This document shows, piece after piece, positions 50,115 through 59,001 of a stretch of 64,000 nucleotides of DNA. The number at the start of each line of letters is the position of its first letter. Within the stretch, counting starts at the first letter, position 1. Origin of the DNA: Lacticaseibacillus casei DSM 20011 = JCM 1134 = ATCC 393 (GTDB taxonomy: Bacteria; Bacillota; Bacilli; Lactobacillales; Lactobacillaceae); NCBI RefSeq assembly GCF_000829055.1, contig NZ_AP012544.1, positions 2,666,001-2,730,000 of the forward strand, given 5' to 3'. The notes under the pieces were generated by a model. It was not told the origin of the DNA. It searched no databases and worked only from the letters and a program-made list of their open reading frames with translations. Both the position numbers and the translations under genes were made by a program.

Positions 50115-50894
50115 TTAACCCTGCAAATACAACCCCCGGAACGTATCCACATCCGCATCTGTCAACTGCAAGCCCTGCCGCAAGTAATGGTCAAAACTGC
50201 CAAACTTCGTATCAATCACCTGAAAATAGTGCGCCAGATACGCAGCATCCACCTTCAGCGCCACCGCAATGGTCTGCAGTTGCGCTGCGGGAACGCCTTG
50301 CTTTTTCAAATCAGCCAGAATCACCTGATTCGCAGTCTTGCGCTCTTGATTGGTCAATAAATAATCCGCCATGATCGTTTCATTGGAAACTGCCAACAAC
50401 TTCAGGATGATCGCGGCGCCAACGCCGGTGCGGTCCTTTCCCGCAAAACAGTGAAAAGCAGTGGGCTCTGGTGCCGCCAGCAAGTCGTGGATAAACGCGT
50501 GGTAGCCCGCCTGCGCCGAGTCGCTCATCGCCAGCTGTTCATAAGTCGCCAGCATGTTTTCGCGCACATCGCCTTGTTCGGTTATCATATGACCCAAGCT
50601 GGCGTCGTTGGTAGTGGCATCTTTCAAAATGTCTAACACAGTGTAGGCGGCATCTGGCAGGGTCGTGTCAGGAAACTGCGTGCGTTCGTCTGCACTGCGC
50701 ATGTCAATAATATGCCGAATGCCCACTGTCGCGGTTAGATAATGTTTCTGAGCATCATCCAGTTCAAAAAGCTGCCCAGAACGATACAACAACCCCTTTT
50801 TGACCATCTGCTTATTCTTGTTGCGATAACCGCCAAGTTCGCGAAAATTTGTGATTTTTTCCAAGTCCACATCCCCTTGTGCCAAAAACGTCAC
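50115..50894 (-). CDS. Tyrosine/serine protein phosphatase (DSP-like)
   Basis: 259 residues with the P-loop HCFAGKDRTG (Cys nucleophile and Arg) near residue 144 and the N-terminal FRELGGYRNKNKQMVKKGLLYRSG typical of the LipA/Y_phosphatase3 family found in Firmicutes. May dephosphorylate phosphotyrosine or phosphoinositides; substrate unknown. Confidence 0.9.
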   Translation of the reverse strand: MTFLAQGDVDLEKITNFRELGGYRNKNKQMVKKGLLYRSGQLFELDDAQKHYLTATVGIRHIIDMRSADERTQFPDTTLPDAAYTVLDILKDATTNDASLGHMITEQGDVRENMLATYEQLAMSDSAQAGYHAFIHDLLAAPEPTAFHCFAGKDRTGVGAAIILKLLAVSNETIMADYLLTNQERKTANQVILADLKKQGVPAAQLQTIAVALKVDAAYLAHYFQVIDTKFGSFDHYLRQGLQLTDADVDTFRGLYLQG

Positions 50895-50956
50895 TGCCTT
50901 GAATCAGGATTTCTTGCTGCATTGCGATCGCCTTTTTCAAAATAAGATGACCGGCA

Positions 50957-51637
50957 TCACGCCTGATCCTGCTGCTGTTCAGTCGATGACCCAACCGCTG
51001 GCAAGTTCAAGTTGCGCCAATTCACTTGCTCATAATCTTCCATAAATTGTGCTATATACTGACCGGCATGTAAGTCCAAAAGCCGCCGACCGTCTTCAGA
51101 AAGATAAACCAGCAACGATTGCTGATTAGAAAAGCTGCCGATCAAATCCGACGCATAAAGCTTGGCAAGCGCATGATTCAGATCCTCCGGCAAGGCATTC
51201 ATCATCACCTGCTGCCGCCTGCCTAAATGGATAAGCTGATAGAAAATCATAGCCTGCGATTCTTCGGAAAAGGTCGCGTAACTATCATCAATTTGAAACG
51301 TTGTCCCATGATGGTGCCCGTATTTAATCAGTGACAGCACAAAGAAATCCTGATAATCAAACTTTAGCCAAGTCGCCGTTTTTAAAAATTCTGTCAGCTC
51401 TTCAGTCAGCTGTGCTTGTGAACGCAAGAAAAATGTCGGCACTTTTTGAAACCCGCTGAAAGCACGGTGGTTACTGATTCGGATGGCCAAATACTGGCTC
51501 ATAGGACGACCAAGAATCACATAGATTGACTGACTTTTCCGTGCACAATAGAAGCTGATGATACAGTCTTCAGCGTCTAAAGCACCAGCAATGGCCGCTT
51601 TGACTTGCAATTCGCGTTTTTCATTCATCCGATTCAC
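50957..51637 (-). CDS. Unknown cytoplasmic protein, 226 residues
   Basis: No signal peptide or membrane helix. The N-terminal half is alpha/beta (DCIISFYCARKSQSIYVILGRP, YLAIRISNHRA) and the rest helical with a Gln-rich end (TEQQQDQA). No family recognised. An ATG four codons later (MNEKREL) is an alternative start. It stands alone between the phosphatase gene and an unassigned spacer. Confidence 0.6.
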   Translation of the reverse strand: MNRMNEKRELQVKAAIAGALDAEDCIISFYCARKSQSIYVILGRPMSQYLAIRISNHRAFSGFQKVPTFFLRSQAQLTEELTEFLKTATWLKFDYQDFFVLSLIKYGHHHGTTFQIDDSYATFSEESQAMIFYQLIHLGRRQQVMMNALPEDLNHALAKLYASDLIGSFSNQQSLLVYLSEDGRRLLDLHAGQYIAQFMEDYEQVNWRNLNLPAVGSSTEQQQDQA

Positions 51638-51946
51638 CTCGATCCGCCTTCAACATCAGGGTTTGCTACTAATTTAACACAATGAAGCGCGTGTTATACC
51701 GCATTTTACTTGCCACCTCCGAAAAAGTTGGAGTCCATTGGCACAAGATTGGCATCTCATTAAAGCTCAACGATTTGCCATAAGGTTCCTTTTGTTGTAC
51801 TTTAATCGCGGGAGTACTTCCATGGATTTTGTTCGCTCTAAAACCGAATCCATAGAAGTGCTCTTTGTTGTCTCGAGCCAAAACAAACGCGGCGACAGTA
51901 AAAACTGCTCGATGCAACGACTCGACCACATTCAATTTTTAAGAAT
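51638..51946. other. Spacer without a supported gene
   Basis: About 310 bp upstream of the SGNH-type esterase gene. Open frames of 78-88 codons exist on both strands but have no recognisable product and no good start site. A gene relic is possible. Confidence 0.35.
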
Positions 51947-51958
51947 GGAGCGATTATT

Positions 51959-52768
51959 TTGGAAAAAGATCTAGCGCCGATCACCCTTATCTCTGCCGGC
52001 CAGTCCAACATGGATGGGCGGGTACCCGTGACGGAACTACCCGCCGACATTCAGCTGCCGCTGGCGGATTGCCACTATTGCAGCAACTACACCCCTGATC
52101 ACGATAAAGGCGTCTTTCAGCCCAGTTTGAAAACCAGCGATTTATCTCAGGATCGCTGGGGCTTCGACTTGGTGACCTACCACAACATTTTGCAGCGGAC
52201 GCCTTATCAAGGTCTATACGTCATCAAATGTTCCGAAGGCGGGACATCGATCGACCCAACCGGTGATGGTGATCGCCACTGGACCACGCATTTTGACGAA
52301 CTCGCTTCGCCTGATGACTCTTTGCTGCTGGCATTCACCCACCTCATCAAACAGTGTCTCGCGGCGAGTCAGCAACACCTCGACATCAAGGCCATGCTGT
52401 GGCATCAAGGTGAAGCCGACCGCGGATCCTATTCGCAAGCTGCCGCCGATCACTACTATGACAATCTCAAAGCTGTCTTCACTTACTGCCGCCAGTTAGT
52501 CGGCAACGCTACCTTACCCATCATCTGCGGCACCGTCAGCCATCACTCCGAACAATACGACCCGCAAGTCGAAAAGAGCATGAGCCAACTAGCATCGGAA
52601 GACCCTAACATCCACATGATCGACATGCAAAACGGCACTTTGCTGGACGCCTATCATTTTGACGCCAAAAGCGCCGAGTTCTTTGGTAACCAAGTCTTCA
52701 ACTGTTTAATTGACCAGAAGATCATCGAGGGCAAAAAGTTAGATCTGCCCGCAGTTAAGATTTATTGA
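51959..52768 (+). CDS. SGNH-type sialate/acetylxylan esterase-like protein
   Basis: 269 residues of the DUF303/SASA family of carbohydrate acetylesterases: nucleophile Ser in SAGQSNMDGR, then CSEGGTSIDP and MLWHQGEADRGSY; a His near the C-terminus (DAYHFDAKSAEFFG) completes the triad. It begins at a TTG 8 nt after GGAG. No signal peptide, so it acts on intracellular, imported acetylated sugars. Monocistronic with its own terminator. Confidence 0.88.
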   Translation: MEKDLAPITLISAGQSNMDGRVPVTELPADIQLPLADCHYCSNYTPDHDKGVFQPSLKTSDLSQDRWGFDLVTYHNILQRTPYQGLYVIKCSEGGTSIDPTGDGDRHWTTHFDELASPDDSLLLAFTHLIKQCLAASQQHLDIKAMLWHQGEADRGSYSQAAADHYYDNLKAVFTYCRQLVGNATLPIICGTVSHHSEQYDPQVEKSMSQLASEDPNIHMIDMQNGTLLDAYHFDAKSAEFFGNQVFNCLIDQKIIEGKKLDLPAVKIY

Positions 52769-52790
52769 CTTCCGAATATTTACTTACAGA

Positions 52791-52817
52791 AAAAGCCTCC
52801 CATACCGGAGACTTTTT
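52791..52817 (+). terminator. Terminator after the esterase gene
   Basis: Stem AAAAGCCTCC with GGAGACTTTTTT (one mismatch), six-base loop, T-run on the plus strand. Confidence 0.75.
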
Positions 52818-52850
52818 TGATGATGTCAAAATGTTGTTGAGTACTAATCG

Positions 52851-53297
52851 TCAAACCGGATACACAACATGAAACGATTCGAGAACGATTCGCGCTGTCG
52901 CTGGGTCAAAGGGTTTACCTGCTTCCACATACTCGCCTTTAAAAAATGCTTCGTGAACCTGTCGCCAATAGGCTAAACTGCGATCTCCCTCACCTTCACG
53001 AAACGCATGGTCGGCCGTCACCGCTAAAAATGGCTGGACTTCGACAGCATCCGTGTAAGTCACGCAAACAGGTTCGTTGGATGCATTTAAAATCACATCA
53101 TACGCGCCTGTTTGTGGCAATGGTTCATCGACAGCATATACATCTCGTGCACTTGCTGTTGCCATCTTTTTGCCAGCAAGCACGAGTGCTTCCAATTTAT
53201 CTGCTTCAGCGCCAAACTGATACGCGCTTTGTAACGGTGTGGATCTCGACAGACCCAACGCCTGCTTTGCCTGGGTGAAATAGGTTTCTGGTGTCAT
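52851..53297 (-). CDS. ASCH domain protein
   Basis: A 148-residue single-domain ASCH protein (GAEADKLEALVLAGKKMATAS, DAVEVQPFLAVTADHAFREGEGD, YWRQVHEAFF). The fold is related to PUA domains and is thought to bind RNA; some members hydrolyse modified nucleosides (N4-acetylcytidine). The conserved Lys and Glu positions appear present. Stand-alone gene. Confidence 0.88.
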   Translation of the reverse strand: MTPETYFTQAKQALGLSRSTPLQSAYQFGAEADKLEALVLAGKKMATASARDVYAVDEPLPQTGAYDVILNASNEPVCVTYTDAVEVQPFLAVTADHAFREGEGDRSLAYWRQVHEAFFKGEYVEAGKPFDPATARIVLESFHVVYPV

Positions 53298-53479
53298 TAT
53301 TTTGCTCCTTACTTAGATGGTTCAATCGAACGAATACCTGCCGATTTTGGTCAATATATCTCGAAGATTTGAAGAAACAGCCGCCTTCAAAAATATATCT
53401 CCTAGAAATGGCCAAAATGAAGAGATATATTTTTAAGTGGGGTAAGCATTGTGATTCTTTTCACTTCCAATGCCCACGC
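53298..53479. other. Spacer between the ASCH gene and rlmH
   Basis: About 180 bp. ATATATCTC repeats (53355-53363, 53393-53401, with AGATATAT at 53422) are the only pattern seen; no terminator or gene is clear. Confidence 0.3.
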
Positions 53480-53959
53480 TCACTTGTGATACGGACTACC
53501 AATATTAATCATAAAAGCGCGGTAGATCTGCTCCATCAACACCAAGCGCATCAGCTGGTGCGGCATGGTTAATTTCCCGAAGCTTAAGGTGTCGTTGGCG
53601 CGCTTCATGACGGCCGGTGACAGGCCAAGCGAGCCGCCGATCACAAAGGTAATATCCGAGTGGCCATATGTACCGAGATCGGCAATTTCTTTCGCGAAAA
53701 CCTCGGAGGCGCGCTGTTTGCCTTCAATCGCTAGGGCAATCACCCATTCCTTATCCTTGATTTTGGCCAAAATACGTTTACCTTCTTTGTCCTTAACCTC
53801 CGCCATTTCGGCTTCGGAAAGATTCTCCGGTGCTTTTTCATCCGCCACTTCAACAATTTTGACTTTGGCGAACTTGTCCATCCGTTTTAAATACTCCGCG
53901 ATACCTTCACGAAAATACTTTTCTTTCAACTTACCGACACCAATGATTTTAATATTCAC
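53480..53959 (-). CDS. rlmH: 23S rRNA pseudouridine-1915 N3-methyltransferase
   Basis: 159 residues from a GTG (53957-53959), the standard RlmH length. The start matches the family ([18 protein letters not shown]), and the SPOUT knot is visible as [11 protein letters not shown] and [24 protein letters not shown] with the C-terminal GSPYHK. It methylates pseudouridine 1915 in helix 69 of 23S rRNA. The longer frame to 54049 adds 30 residues unlike the family. Confidence 0.96.
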   Translation of the reverse strand: MNIKIIGVGKLKEKYFREGIAEYLKRMDKFAKVKIVEVADEKAPENLSEAEMAEVKDKEGKRILAKIKDKEWVIALAIEGKQRASEVFAKEIADLGTYGHSDITFVIGGSLGLSPAVMKRANDTLSFGKLTMPHQLMRLVLMEQIYRAFMINIGSPYHK

Positions 53960-54106
53960 GTTACTTGCCGCTCCCGTCATCATGCTCACGCCACAATCTT
54001 GTCTTAATTCAAGTATACCAGACGTTCTGTTGGGTTTAGCTATTGTCATCGTTCGGTTTTTAGCGCAAAATGTACAGGTTGAGTTTTTTTCAAATGAGGT
54101 AAATTG

Positions 54107-55207
54107 ATGATTGTTATTCGGCGTCTGATCAGAGATCGGGTCCTGCAGATCACCGGCTTGTTGGTCGTCATAAGTCTATTCATAGGCCGGCCTAAAATAA
54201 GCGACATAAGTTTTGCCACATTATGGTCCATCCTTGCCATGATGACGGTGATTCAAATCTTCGAACACCTACATATTCTTGATTACTGGGCATATCGGTT
54301 AACGTCCCGGGCGAACAACACGCGCCAGTTAACGTGGTGGTTTATTTTCCTTGCCATTTTTGCCAGTATGTTTCTTTCCAACGATGTCACAGTTTTAACG
54401 CTGATACCGTTATATCTGCGCGTGGCCAAGAAATATCAGCTGCCGGAAATTCTCCCAGTAACCTTGATCGGAATGGCTGCTAACTTTGGTAGCGCCTTCA
54501 CCCCGTTCGGTAACACCCACAATATTTTCCTGATGCATCAATTCCAGATTAATCTAAAAGAATTTTTCAGCTGGTCAATCCCGTTGCTGGCCTGCAGTTT
54601 CCTGGTATTGGTGTTGCTTAGCCTGTTTTTGCGCAACGTCCCGGTACCCAACGTGCCCACCGAACATATTCATATCCAGATACGGCCAACGATTTTTGCC
54701 GTCATCGTTGCGTGCGTCGTTTTCGCCGGGGTGATTGGCCTCGTCCCAGCTTGGGTCGGCGCGGTATTAGCAATTCTCCTTTCAGTCGCCCTTGATCCAA
54801 AAGATATGAAAGATGTGGATTATGCGGTCGTTTTGACCTTCGCCGGTTTTTTCGTGATTGTCAGCGTGGTCGGACAGATTCCATGGGTCACCCATTTTAT
54901 TGCCAGTCTTGAAAATTCAGAGGATTCAGTTTACTTAAGTGGGGTTCTGACCAGTCAGGTTATTTCCAACGTTCCGTCCACCGTTCTGTTGGCCCGATTT
55001 ACCGGCTATGTTGAAGCGTTGTTTTATGGTTCCAACATTGGCGGCGTGGGCACTTTGGTCGGTTCGATGGCTAACTTGCTGGTTTTCAAACAATATTTGG
55101 TTTATGGCAGTCGCCCACACGCGCGTTTCTTTGTCGGGTTCACCGTGTTCAATTTAGTCGCGCTGGTCATTTTGGGATGTGCCGGCTATTGGTTAACCGT
55201 CCGCTAA
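54107..55207 (+). CDS. ArsB/SLC13-like anion permease
   Basis: A 366-residue membrane protein with about ten helices and the ion transporter superfamily signature: [16 protein letters not shown] and a pseudo-repeat [18 protein letters not shown]. Such proteins carry di/tricarboxylates or arsenite; the substrate here is unknown. Start chosen at the ATG 54107 after GAGGTAAATTG. It is followed 36 bp later by a LacI gene transcribed the same way. Confidence 0.85.
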   Translation: MIVIRRLIRDRVLQITGLLVVISLFIGRPKISDISFATLWSILAMMTVIQIFEHLHILDYWAYRLTSRANNTRQLTWWFIFLAIFASMFLSNDVTVLTLIPLYLRVAKKYQLPEILPVTLIGMAANFGSAFTPFGNTHNIFLMHQFQINLKEFFSWSIPLLACSFLVLVLLSLFLRNVPVPNVPTEHIHIQIRPTIFAVIVACVVFAGVIGLVPAWVGAVLAILLSVALDPKDMKDVDYAVVLTFAGFFVIVSVVGQIPWVTHFIASLENSEDSVYLSGVLTSQVISNVPSTVLLARFTGYVEALFYGSNIGGVGTLVGSMANLLVFKQYLVYGSRPHARFFVGFTVFNLVALVILGCAGYWLTVR

Positions 55208-55243
55208 TCGTCGTATAATGAAAAGCAAACGGAGGTGGCGCGA

Positions 55244-56227
55244 TTGAAATTCACCATCACAGATGTGGCGCAAAAAGCCGGTGTGTCCAAGGCAACGATT
55301 TCCCGCTATTTGAATGGACGGTTTGAACATATGTCGGACGCCACCAAGGCACACATTGCTGCGGTGATTGCGGAGCTCAACTATACCCCCAGCCGCCAAG
55401 CCAGTTCGCTGAAAACCCACCGCAGTCATTTAATCGGTGTGGTGGTAGCCGATATTTCCAACATTTATTCGACTTTACTCATCAGTGGCATCAACAAAGT
55501 CACGCAGCAGTCGATGGATCAGATCCTGATCAATGACGCGGCCAATGACCTGAAACGCGAAGAAAAAGCGTTGAAAATGTTACTGAATATGAATGTTGAC
55601 GGGATTATCATGCAGCCGTTAAGCGCCGTGGCCCATCATTATGACCTGATTCGTGACAGTCAGACGCCTATGGTTCTGGTTGACCGATTAACTCGACCGC
55701 TCGCATGGCCAACTGTCACTGCCGACGACTACCGCTCGACCACTAAACTGGCACAAGCCATCCGCAACAGTCATTACCGGGATATCCTGATCCTCATCAA
55801 TCCGATCGCCCAAATTTCCACGCGTCAATCGCGTTACCAAGCCTTTTTGGACACGTTTAAAAATACGACGACCACAGTAACCTTATTGGAAACCGAAAAC
55901 GATAGCGTCGCACCGCTGGCCACCTGGCTCGAAGCGCATCCCCAGTCGCATCCGCTGGTTTTTGCCGCAAACGGCCGGTTGTTAATGGCAACGCTGCGTT
56001 GGCTGCATGCAAAAGGCCTGCACATCCCTCAAGATATTGCCATCAGCGGCTATGATGACTGGGATTGGGCCGAGTTGGTCACGCCGGGCATCTCCGCGGT
56101 GTCGCAACACCCCGACGTCATCGGCACAACGGCAGCTCAATTACTGGCGCAACAAATCGCCGGTGAACCGGTTGCGGTCCAGCGTCTGGAAATTCCCGCG
56201 GATGTGCGCATTCGCTCATCCTTCTGA
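55244..56227 (+). CDS. LacI family regulator of the HPS/PHI operon
   Basis: A 327-residue LacI-type repressor: helix-turn-helix KFTITDVAQKAGVSKATISRYLNG, hinge (YTPSRQASSLKTHRS) and a periplasmic-binding-like sensor (DGIIMQPLSA, MVLVDRL, DIAISGYDDWDWAEL, PGISAVSQHP). I choose the TTG at 55244, eight bases after GGAGG; the GTG at 55235 overlaps that site. A TATAAT box lies at 55214. It precedes the sugar-acid-type operon that starts at 56.5 kb, whose promoter region holds a matching operator. Confidence 0.9.
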   Translation: MKFTITDVAQKAGVSKATISRYLNGRFEHMSDATKAHIAAVIAELNYTPSRQASSLKTHRSHLIGVVVADISNIYSTLLISGINKVTQQSMDQILINDAANDLKREEKALKMLLNMNVDGIIMQPLSAVAHHYDLIRDSQTPMVLVDRLTRPLAWPTVTADDYRSTTKLAQAIRNSHYRDILILINPIAQISTRQSRYQAFLDTFKNTTTTVTLLETENDSVAPLATWLEAHPQSHPLVFAANGRLLMATLRWLHAKGLHIPQDIAISGYDDWDWAELVTPGISAVSQHPDVIGTTAAQLLAQQIAGEPVAVQRLEIPADVRIRSSF

Positions 56228-56248
56228 TTCCGAAAATTGATCCCAAAG

Positions 56249-56293
56249 CAAATCGCTTCTAGAGATGAATAAAATCTCTAGGAGCGATTTTTG
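56249..56293 (+). terminator. Terminator of the LacI gene
   Basis: Stem AAATCGCTTCTAGAGAT paired with ATCTCTAGGAGCGATTT (one mismatch), seven-base loop, then a T-run. Confidence 0.85.
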
Positions 56294-56364
56294 CGTTCTT
56301 AAGCCGTGCTACCTCGGCCGCACATTTTAATCAAAACAAAACGGGCGTTTTACTTGACCGTGAT

Positions 56365-56378
56365 TGTAAGCGCTTGTA
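56365..56378 (+). promoter_or_regulatory. cre box upstream of the HPS/PHI operon
   Basis: TGTAAGCGCTTGTA matches the CcpA cre consensus at nearly all positions, 127 bp before the first structural gene. Confidence 0.65.
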
Positions 56379-56399
56379 TAGTAACGATGTGCTCTTTAA

Positions 56400-56413
56400 G
56401 GAAACCGGTTTCC
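56400..56413 (+). promoter_or_regulatory. LacI-family operator candidate
   Basis: GGAAACCGGTTTCC is a perfect 14-bp palindrome with the central CG typical of LacI-family operators. It lies between the cre box and the first gene; the LacI gene just upstream is the obvious candidate to bind it. Confidence 0.7.
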
Positions 56414-56440
56414 CATTCGAATCAAGTTAACTTTTTGTTC

Positions 56441-56496
56441 GACGTAACACGCTTCCCCTTAGCGCAGAGGGGCGGCTCGCGCTCACTTTTAGGAGG
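56441..56496 (+). repeat. Leader repeat R1
   Basis: Contains AACACGCTTCCCC, AGCGCAGA and GGCTCGCGCTCA followed by AGGAGG, in the same order as the leaders at 58.9 and 61.45 kb. A short CCCCT/AGGGG hairpin can form inside. It ends in the ribosome binding site of the isomerase gene. Confidence 0.65.
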
Positions 56497-56504
56497 TTGT
56501 AATC

Positions 56505-57266
56505 ATGCCAGCACCAATCGTTGCCAATCTTTTATTGCTCGCTTCTGAATGGCAGGCAGGCCAATCACAGGCTGACCTCGTGTCAGAGTTGGTCAACTTA
56601 GGCTTTTCGACCATTGAAGTCAGACGGGAATATTTTCGCGATATTTCCCGGGAACTGCCGCAAGTGGCTGAACTTGCCAAGGATCACCAGCTGACGCTTT
56701 TCTACAGTGTTCCAGACGAAATTTTCGTTGCTGAGGGTCAGGTCAACCCAAAGCTTCAAGGTTACTTGGATGAGGCAAAAGCCATGGGCGTGACCAAGAT
56801 CAAGTGGAACATTGGCGCTTTTGCCGAGTTTTCCGGTGATTTGGCCAGCGCCTTGCTTCCGCTGACCCAGCAAGGGATCGAAATCAATATTGAAAATGAT
56901 CAAACCACCACAAGCGGTCGCCTGCAGCCGGTTTTGACGTTTCTTCAGGCGGTCGCGGCGGCGAATATTCCGATCGGCTATGTTTACGATTTAGGCAACT
57001 GGCCGTTCGTCGGCGAGGATCCGTTGAAGGCCGCGACCGCACTTCGGCAATATACGCGGTACATCCACGTGAAAGACGACCTAACCGGTGGCGAAAAGCC
57101 AGTCATCGTTCCGTTAGATCAAGGCGATCTGCCGTGGCGCGATATTTTGGCGATCTTGCCAGACACAGTGCCCATCGCCTTGGAATATCCGACCGCACAT
57201 CACGGCATTATCTTGGAAGGCAAAAAACTGCTGCAAGATGAGCAAGCTAGGGGGTCACGTACATGA
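56505..57266 (+). CDS. TIM-barrel sugar isomerase/epimerase (AP endonuclease 2 fold)
   Basis: A 253-residue protein of the xylose isomerase-like TIM-barrel superfamily. Candidate metal ligands and catalytic residues lie in FSTIEVRREYF, IEINIENDQTT, IGYVYDLGNWPF and YIHVKDD; PIALEYP near the end is a typical last Glu. Relatives isomerise or epimerise sugars and sugar phosphates (IolE, IolI, UlaE types). First gene of the LacI-controlled operon; overlaps the next gene by 4 bp. Reaction unknown. Confidence 0.85.
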   Translation: MPAPIVANLLLLASEWQAGQSQADLVSELVNLGFSTIEVRREYFRDISRELPQVAELAKDHQLTLFYSVPDEIFVAEGQVNPKLQGYLDEAKAMGVTKIKWNIGAFAEFSGDLASALLPLTQQGIEINIENDQTTTSGRLQPVLTFLQAVAAANIPIGYVYDLGNWPFVGEDPLKAATALRQYTRYIHVKDDLTGGEKPVIVPLDQGDLPWRDILAILPDTVPIALEYPTAHHGIILEGKKLLQDEQARGSRT

Positions 57267-57514
57267 ATAACCAACGTTTGCAAATTGATCCGGAACAATT
57301 CGCCTTGAATTTTATCAAGTCTTTGAATATTCAGATGTCACCGGAAAAAGTGGATATTGAGGCAGCCAGTAAAGAAGCTTTAGCTGCGTATTTGTCGGCA
57401 TTTTATCTCGCTGAGCGATTTAACTCGACTGAGAACAAGTTCTTTGAGGATCCTGATCAAAGCGGCATCCGTTCTAGTTACCAACGCATTTTAAGCGAGT
57501 TGAACAAGTATTAA
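57263..57514 (+). CDS. Small conserved-looking protein of the HPS/PHI operon
   Basis: 83 residues, coupled to the isomerase gene by ATGA. It is helical and charged (EKVDIEAASKEALAAYLSAFYLAERF), with no membrane helix. No family recognised. Its fixed place between enzyme and permease suggests a role in the pathway or in regulating the transporter. Confidence 0.7.
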   Translation: MNNQRLQIDPEQFALNFIKSLNIQMSPEKVDIEAASKEALAAYLSAFYLAERFNSTENKFFEDPDQSGIRSSYQRILSELNKY

Positions 57515-57527
57515 GGGGGCGCTTCAC

Positions 57528-58805
57528 ATGGGGAGTCTAATAACCGGTATTTTACTTGTTTTGACTTTCGTTTTATTCATTACGTTTGCGATGCGGGGTG
57601 GCAACTTGACGGTCGGGTTCTTCGTCATGGCGATTGTGTGGACCATCATCGGACTGATACCGCTCAACGTCGCGATTAAAGAAATTTTCACCGATCCCGT
57701 GCTGAATTACGGCAAAACCGCTTTGTATATCATTCTCGGTTCCTGGTTTGGCCGTGTGCTGGTGGATACCGGCATTGCCGGGTCGATCAGCCGGCGCACC
57801 CAAAGCGTCGGCAGCAAGGCACCGGTGATTGCCACCATTTTAATTGCCATTATCACCGCCTTGATCTTCTCAAGTGCCTATGGCGTGGGCTCGGCGATTG
57901 CAGTCGGAGTCATTCTTTTCCCGATTATGTTTTCAATGGGTGTCCCCAAAAATATTGCGGTCTCGATTTTCACGTTGTCGATCGGCGCCGCCATGTATAT
58001 TAATCCAGTTTTGTTTAACCAATTCACCGTTTTCTTCAAAGGCGTTGTCTGGGGTGATCATTATCTGCGGTTCGGCTTTGTCGCCATGGCTGTTCAGATG
58101 CTGGTTGTCATCGCCATGATCCTTTTCTATGCCCGTAAAATCAGGAACGGCAAGCCTTTCGTTGTCGAGTCAGAGACACCGGAAACCAGCGTGCCACCTG
58201 ACGTGAATCCGATCACGTATCTGTTGCCGGTGTTGCCCGTGGCCATGAGCATTTTCTTCAAATGGGATGCGATTCCGGCATTGTTGCTGGCCACGCTCCT
58301 GGCGTTTGCAATGACCGGCAATATGAAGTCTTACGTGCATTTTGTCCAGATGATGAACACCACGACCAAAACGGCCATTGGCGATATTGCCGGCTTGCTG
58401 ATCATGTTGCTGGTCTTGACCATGTTTCAAAGCGCGGCAGTCCACACCATGGGCCAGTTCACCGCAGTTTTCAAACACATCATCCCTGATAGCCGCTTGT
58501 TGATGGTGTTCATCATGATCGTCATCGCACCACTGTCCTACTTCCGCGGCCCGTTGATGCTTTATGGAGCAGGCGCGGCAACTGCGGCGATTTTTACCGC
58601 CACCGGCTTATTCCCGCCTTACTTCTTATACGGGTTGCTCGTTGTCCCGACCATGATGGCGGTGTCGGCCGACATCACCCAGTCCTGGAATCTCTGGTCG
58701 GTTGAATATGCCAAGCTTGATACCAAAACGTTTCTGTTAACCGGATTGCCTTGGGCTTGGATTGCCACCATTTTGAATTTATTGGCGGCTTATGTGTTGT
58801 TGTAA
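57528..58805 (+). CDS. GntP/CitM-type permease
   Basis: A 425-residue permease with about 12 helices, typical of the gluconate/citrate ion transporter superfamily (GSWFGRVLVDTGIAGSISRR, SSAYGVGSAIAVGVILFPI, FRGPLMLYGAGAA). It probably imports a sugar acid or small organic acid by proton symport. It is the third gene of the operon and is separated from the kinase gene by a 196-bp structured spacer. Confidence 0.85.
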   Translation: MGSLITGILLVLTFVLFITFAMRGGNLTVGFFVMAIVWTIIGLIPLNVAIKEIFTDPVLNYGKTALYIILGSWFGRVLVDTGIAGSISRRTQSVGSKAPVIATILIAIITALIFSSAYGVGSAIAVGVILFPIMFSMGVPKNIAVSIFTLSIGAAMYINPVLFNQFTVFFKGVVWGDHYLRFGFVAMAVQMLVVIAMILFYARKIRNGKPFVVESETPETSVPPDVNPITYLLPVLPVAMSIFFKWDAIPALLLATLLAFAMTGNMKSYVHFVQMMNTTTKTAIGDIAGLLIMLLVLTMFQSAAVHTMGQFTAVFKHIIPDSRLLMVFIMIVIAPLSYFRGPLMLYGAGAATAAIFTATGLFPPYFLYGLLVVPTMMAVSADITQSWNLWSVEYAKLDTKTFLLTGLPWAWIATILNLLAAYVLL

Positions 58806-58849
58806 CACTTCACTATCACGCGTTTGCTACCCGAAAAATCGGGCTAGCT

Positions 58850-58996
58850 CGCGCACACATTAACGCGCTCGCCAGCGCAGAAGCCTGCGTGTAAGGACCT
58901 TGGTCGCAATGGCCTAAGCCCAGGCCATCACGCCCAAGGCCACTTACACTCCGGCTTCTAACCGCGCTGGCTCACGCTCACTTTCTAGGAGGAGAT
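58850..58996 (+). repeat. Leader repeat R2 with ~100-nt hairpin
   Basis: Shares AACGCGCTCGCC, AGCGCAGA and GGCTCACGCTCA plus AGGAGG with R1 and R3, but carries a long insert. Nested pairings are exact: GCCAGCGC, AGAAGCC, GTGTAAG, CCTTGG and ATGGCCT with their complements, spanning 58871-58971 with a six-base loop. No T-run follows, so it is not a classical terminator. It ends in the ribosome binding site of the kinase gene. Confidence 0.75.
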
Positions 58997-59001
58997 CATC
59001 A

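Noticed and set aside
51669..51935. 88-codon frame on the minus strand (and a 78-codon plus-strand frame)
   Set aside because: Neither product resembles a family, start signals are poor and both overlap in the same spacer.
53960..54049. N-terminal extension of RlmH
   Set aside because: The family length and start (NIKIIGVGK) fit the GTG at 53959; the extra 30 residues are unlike RlmH.
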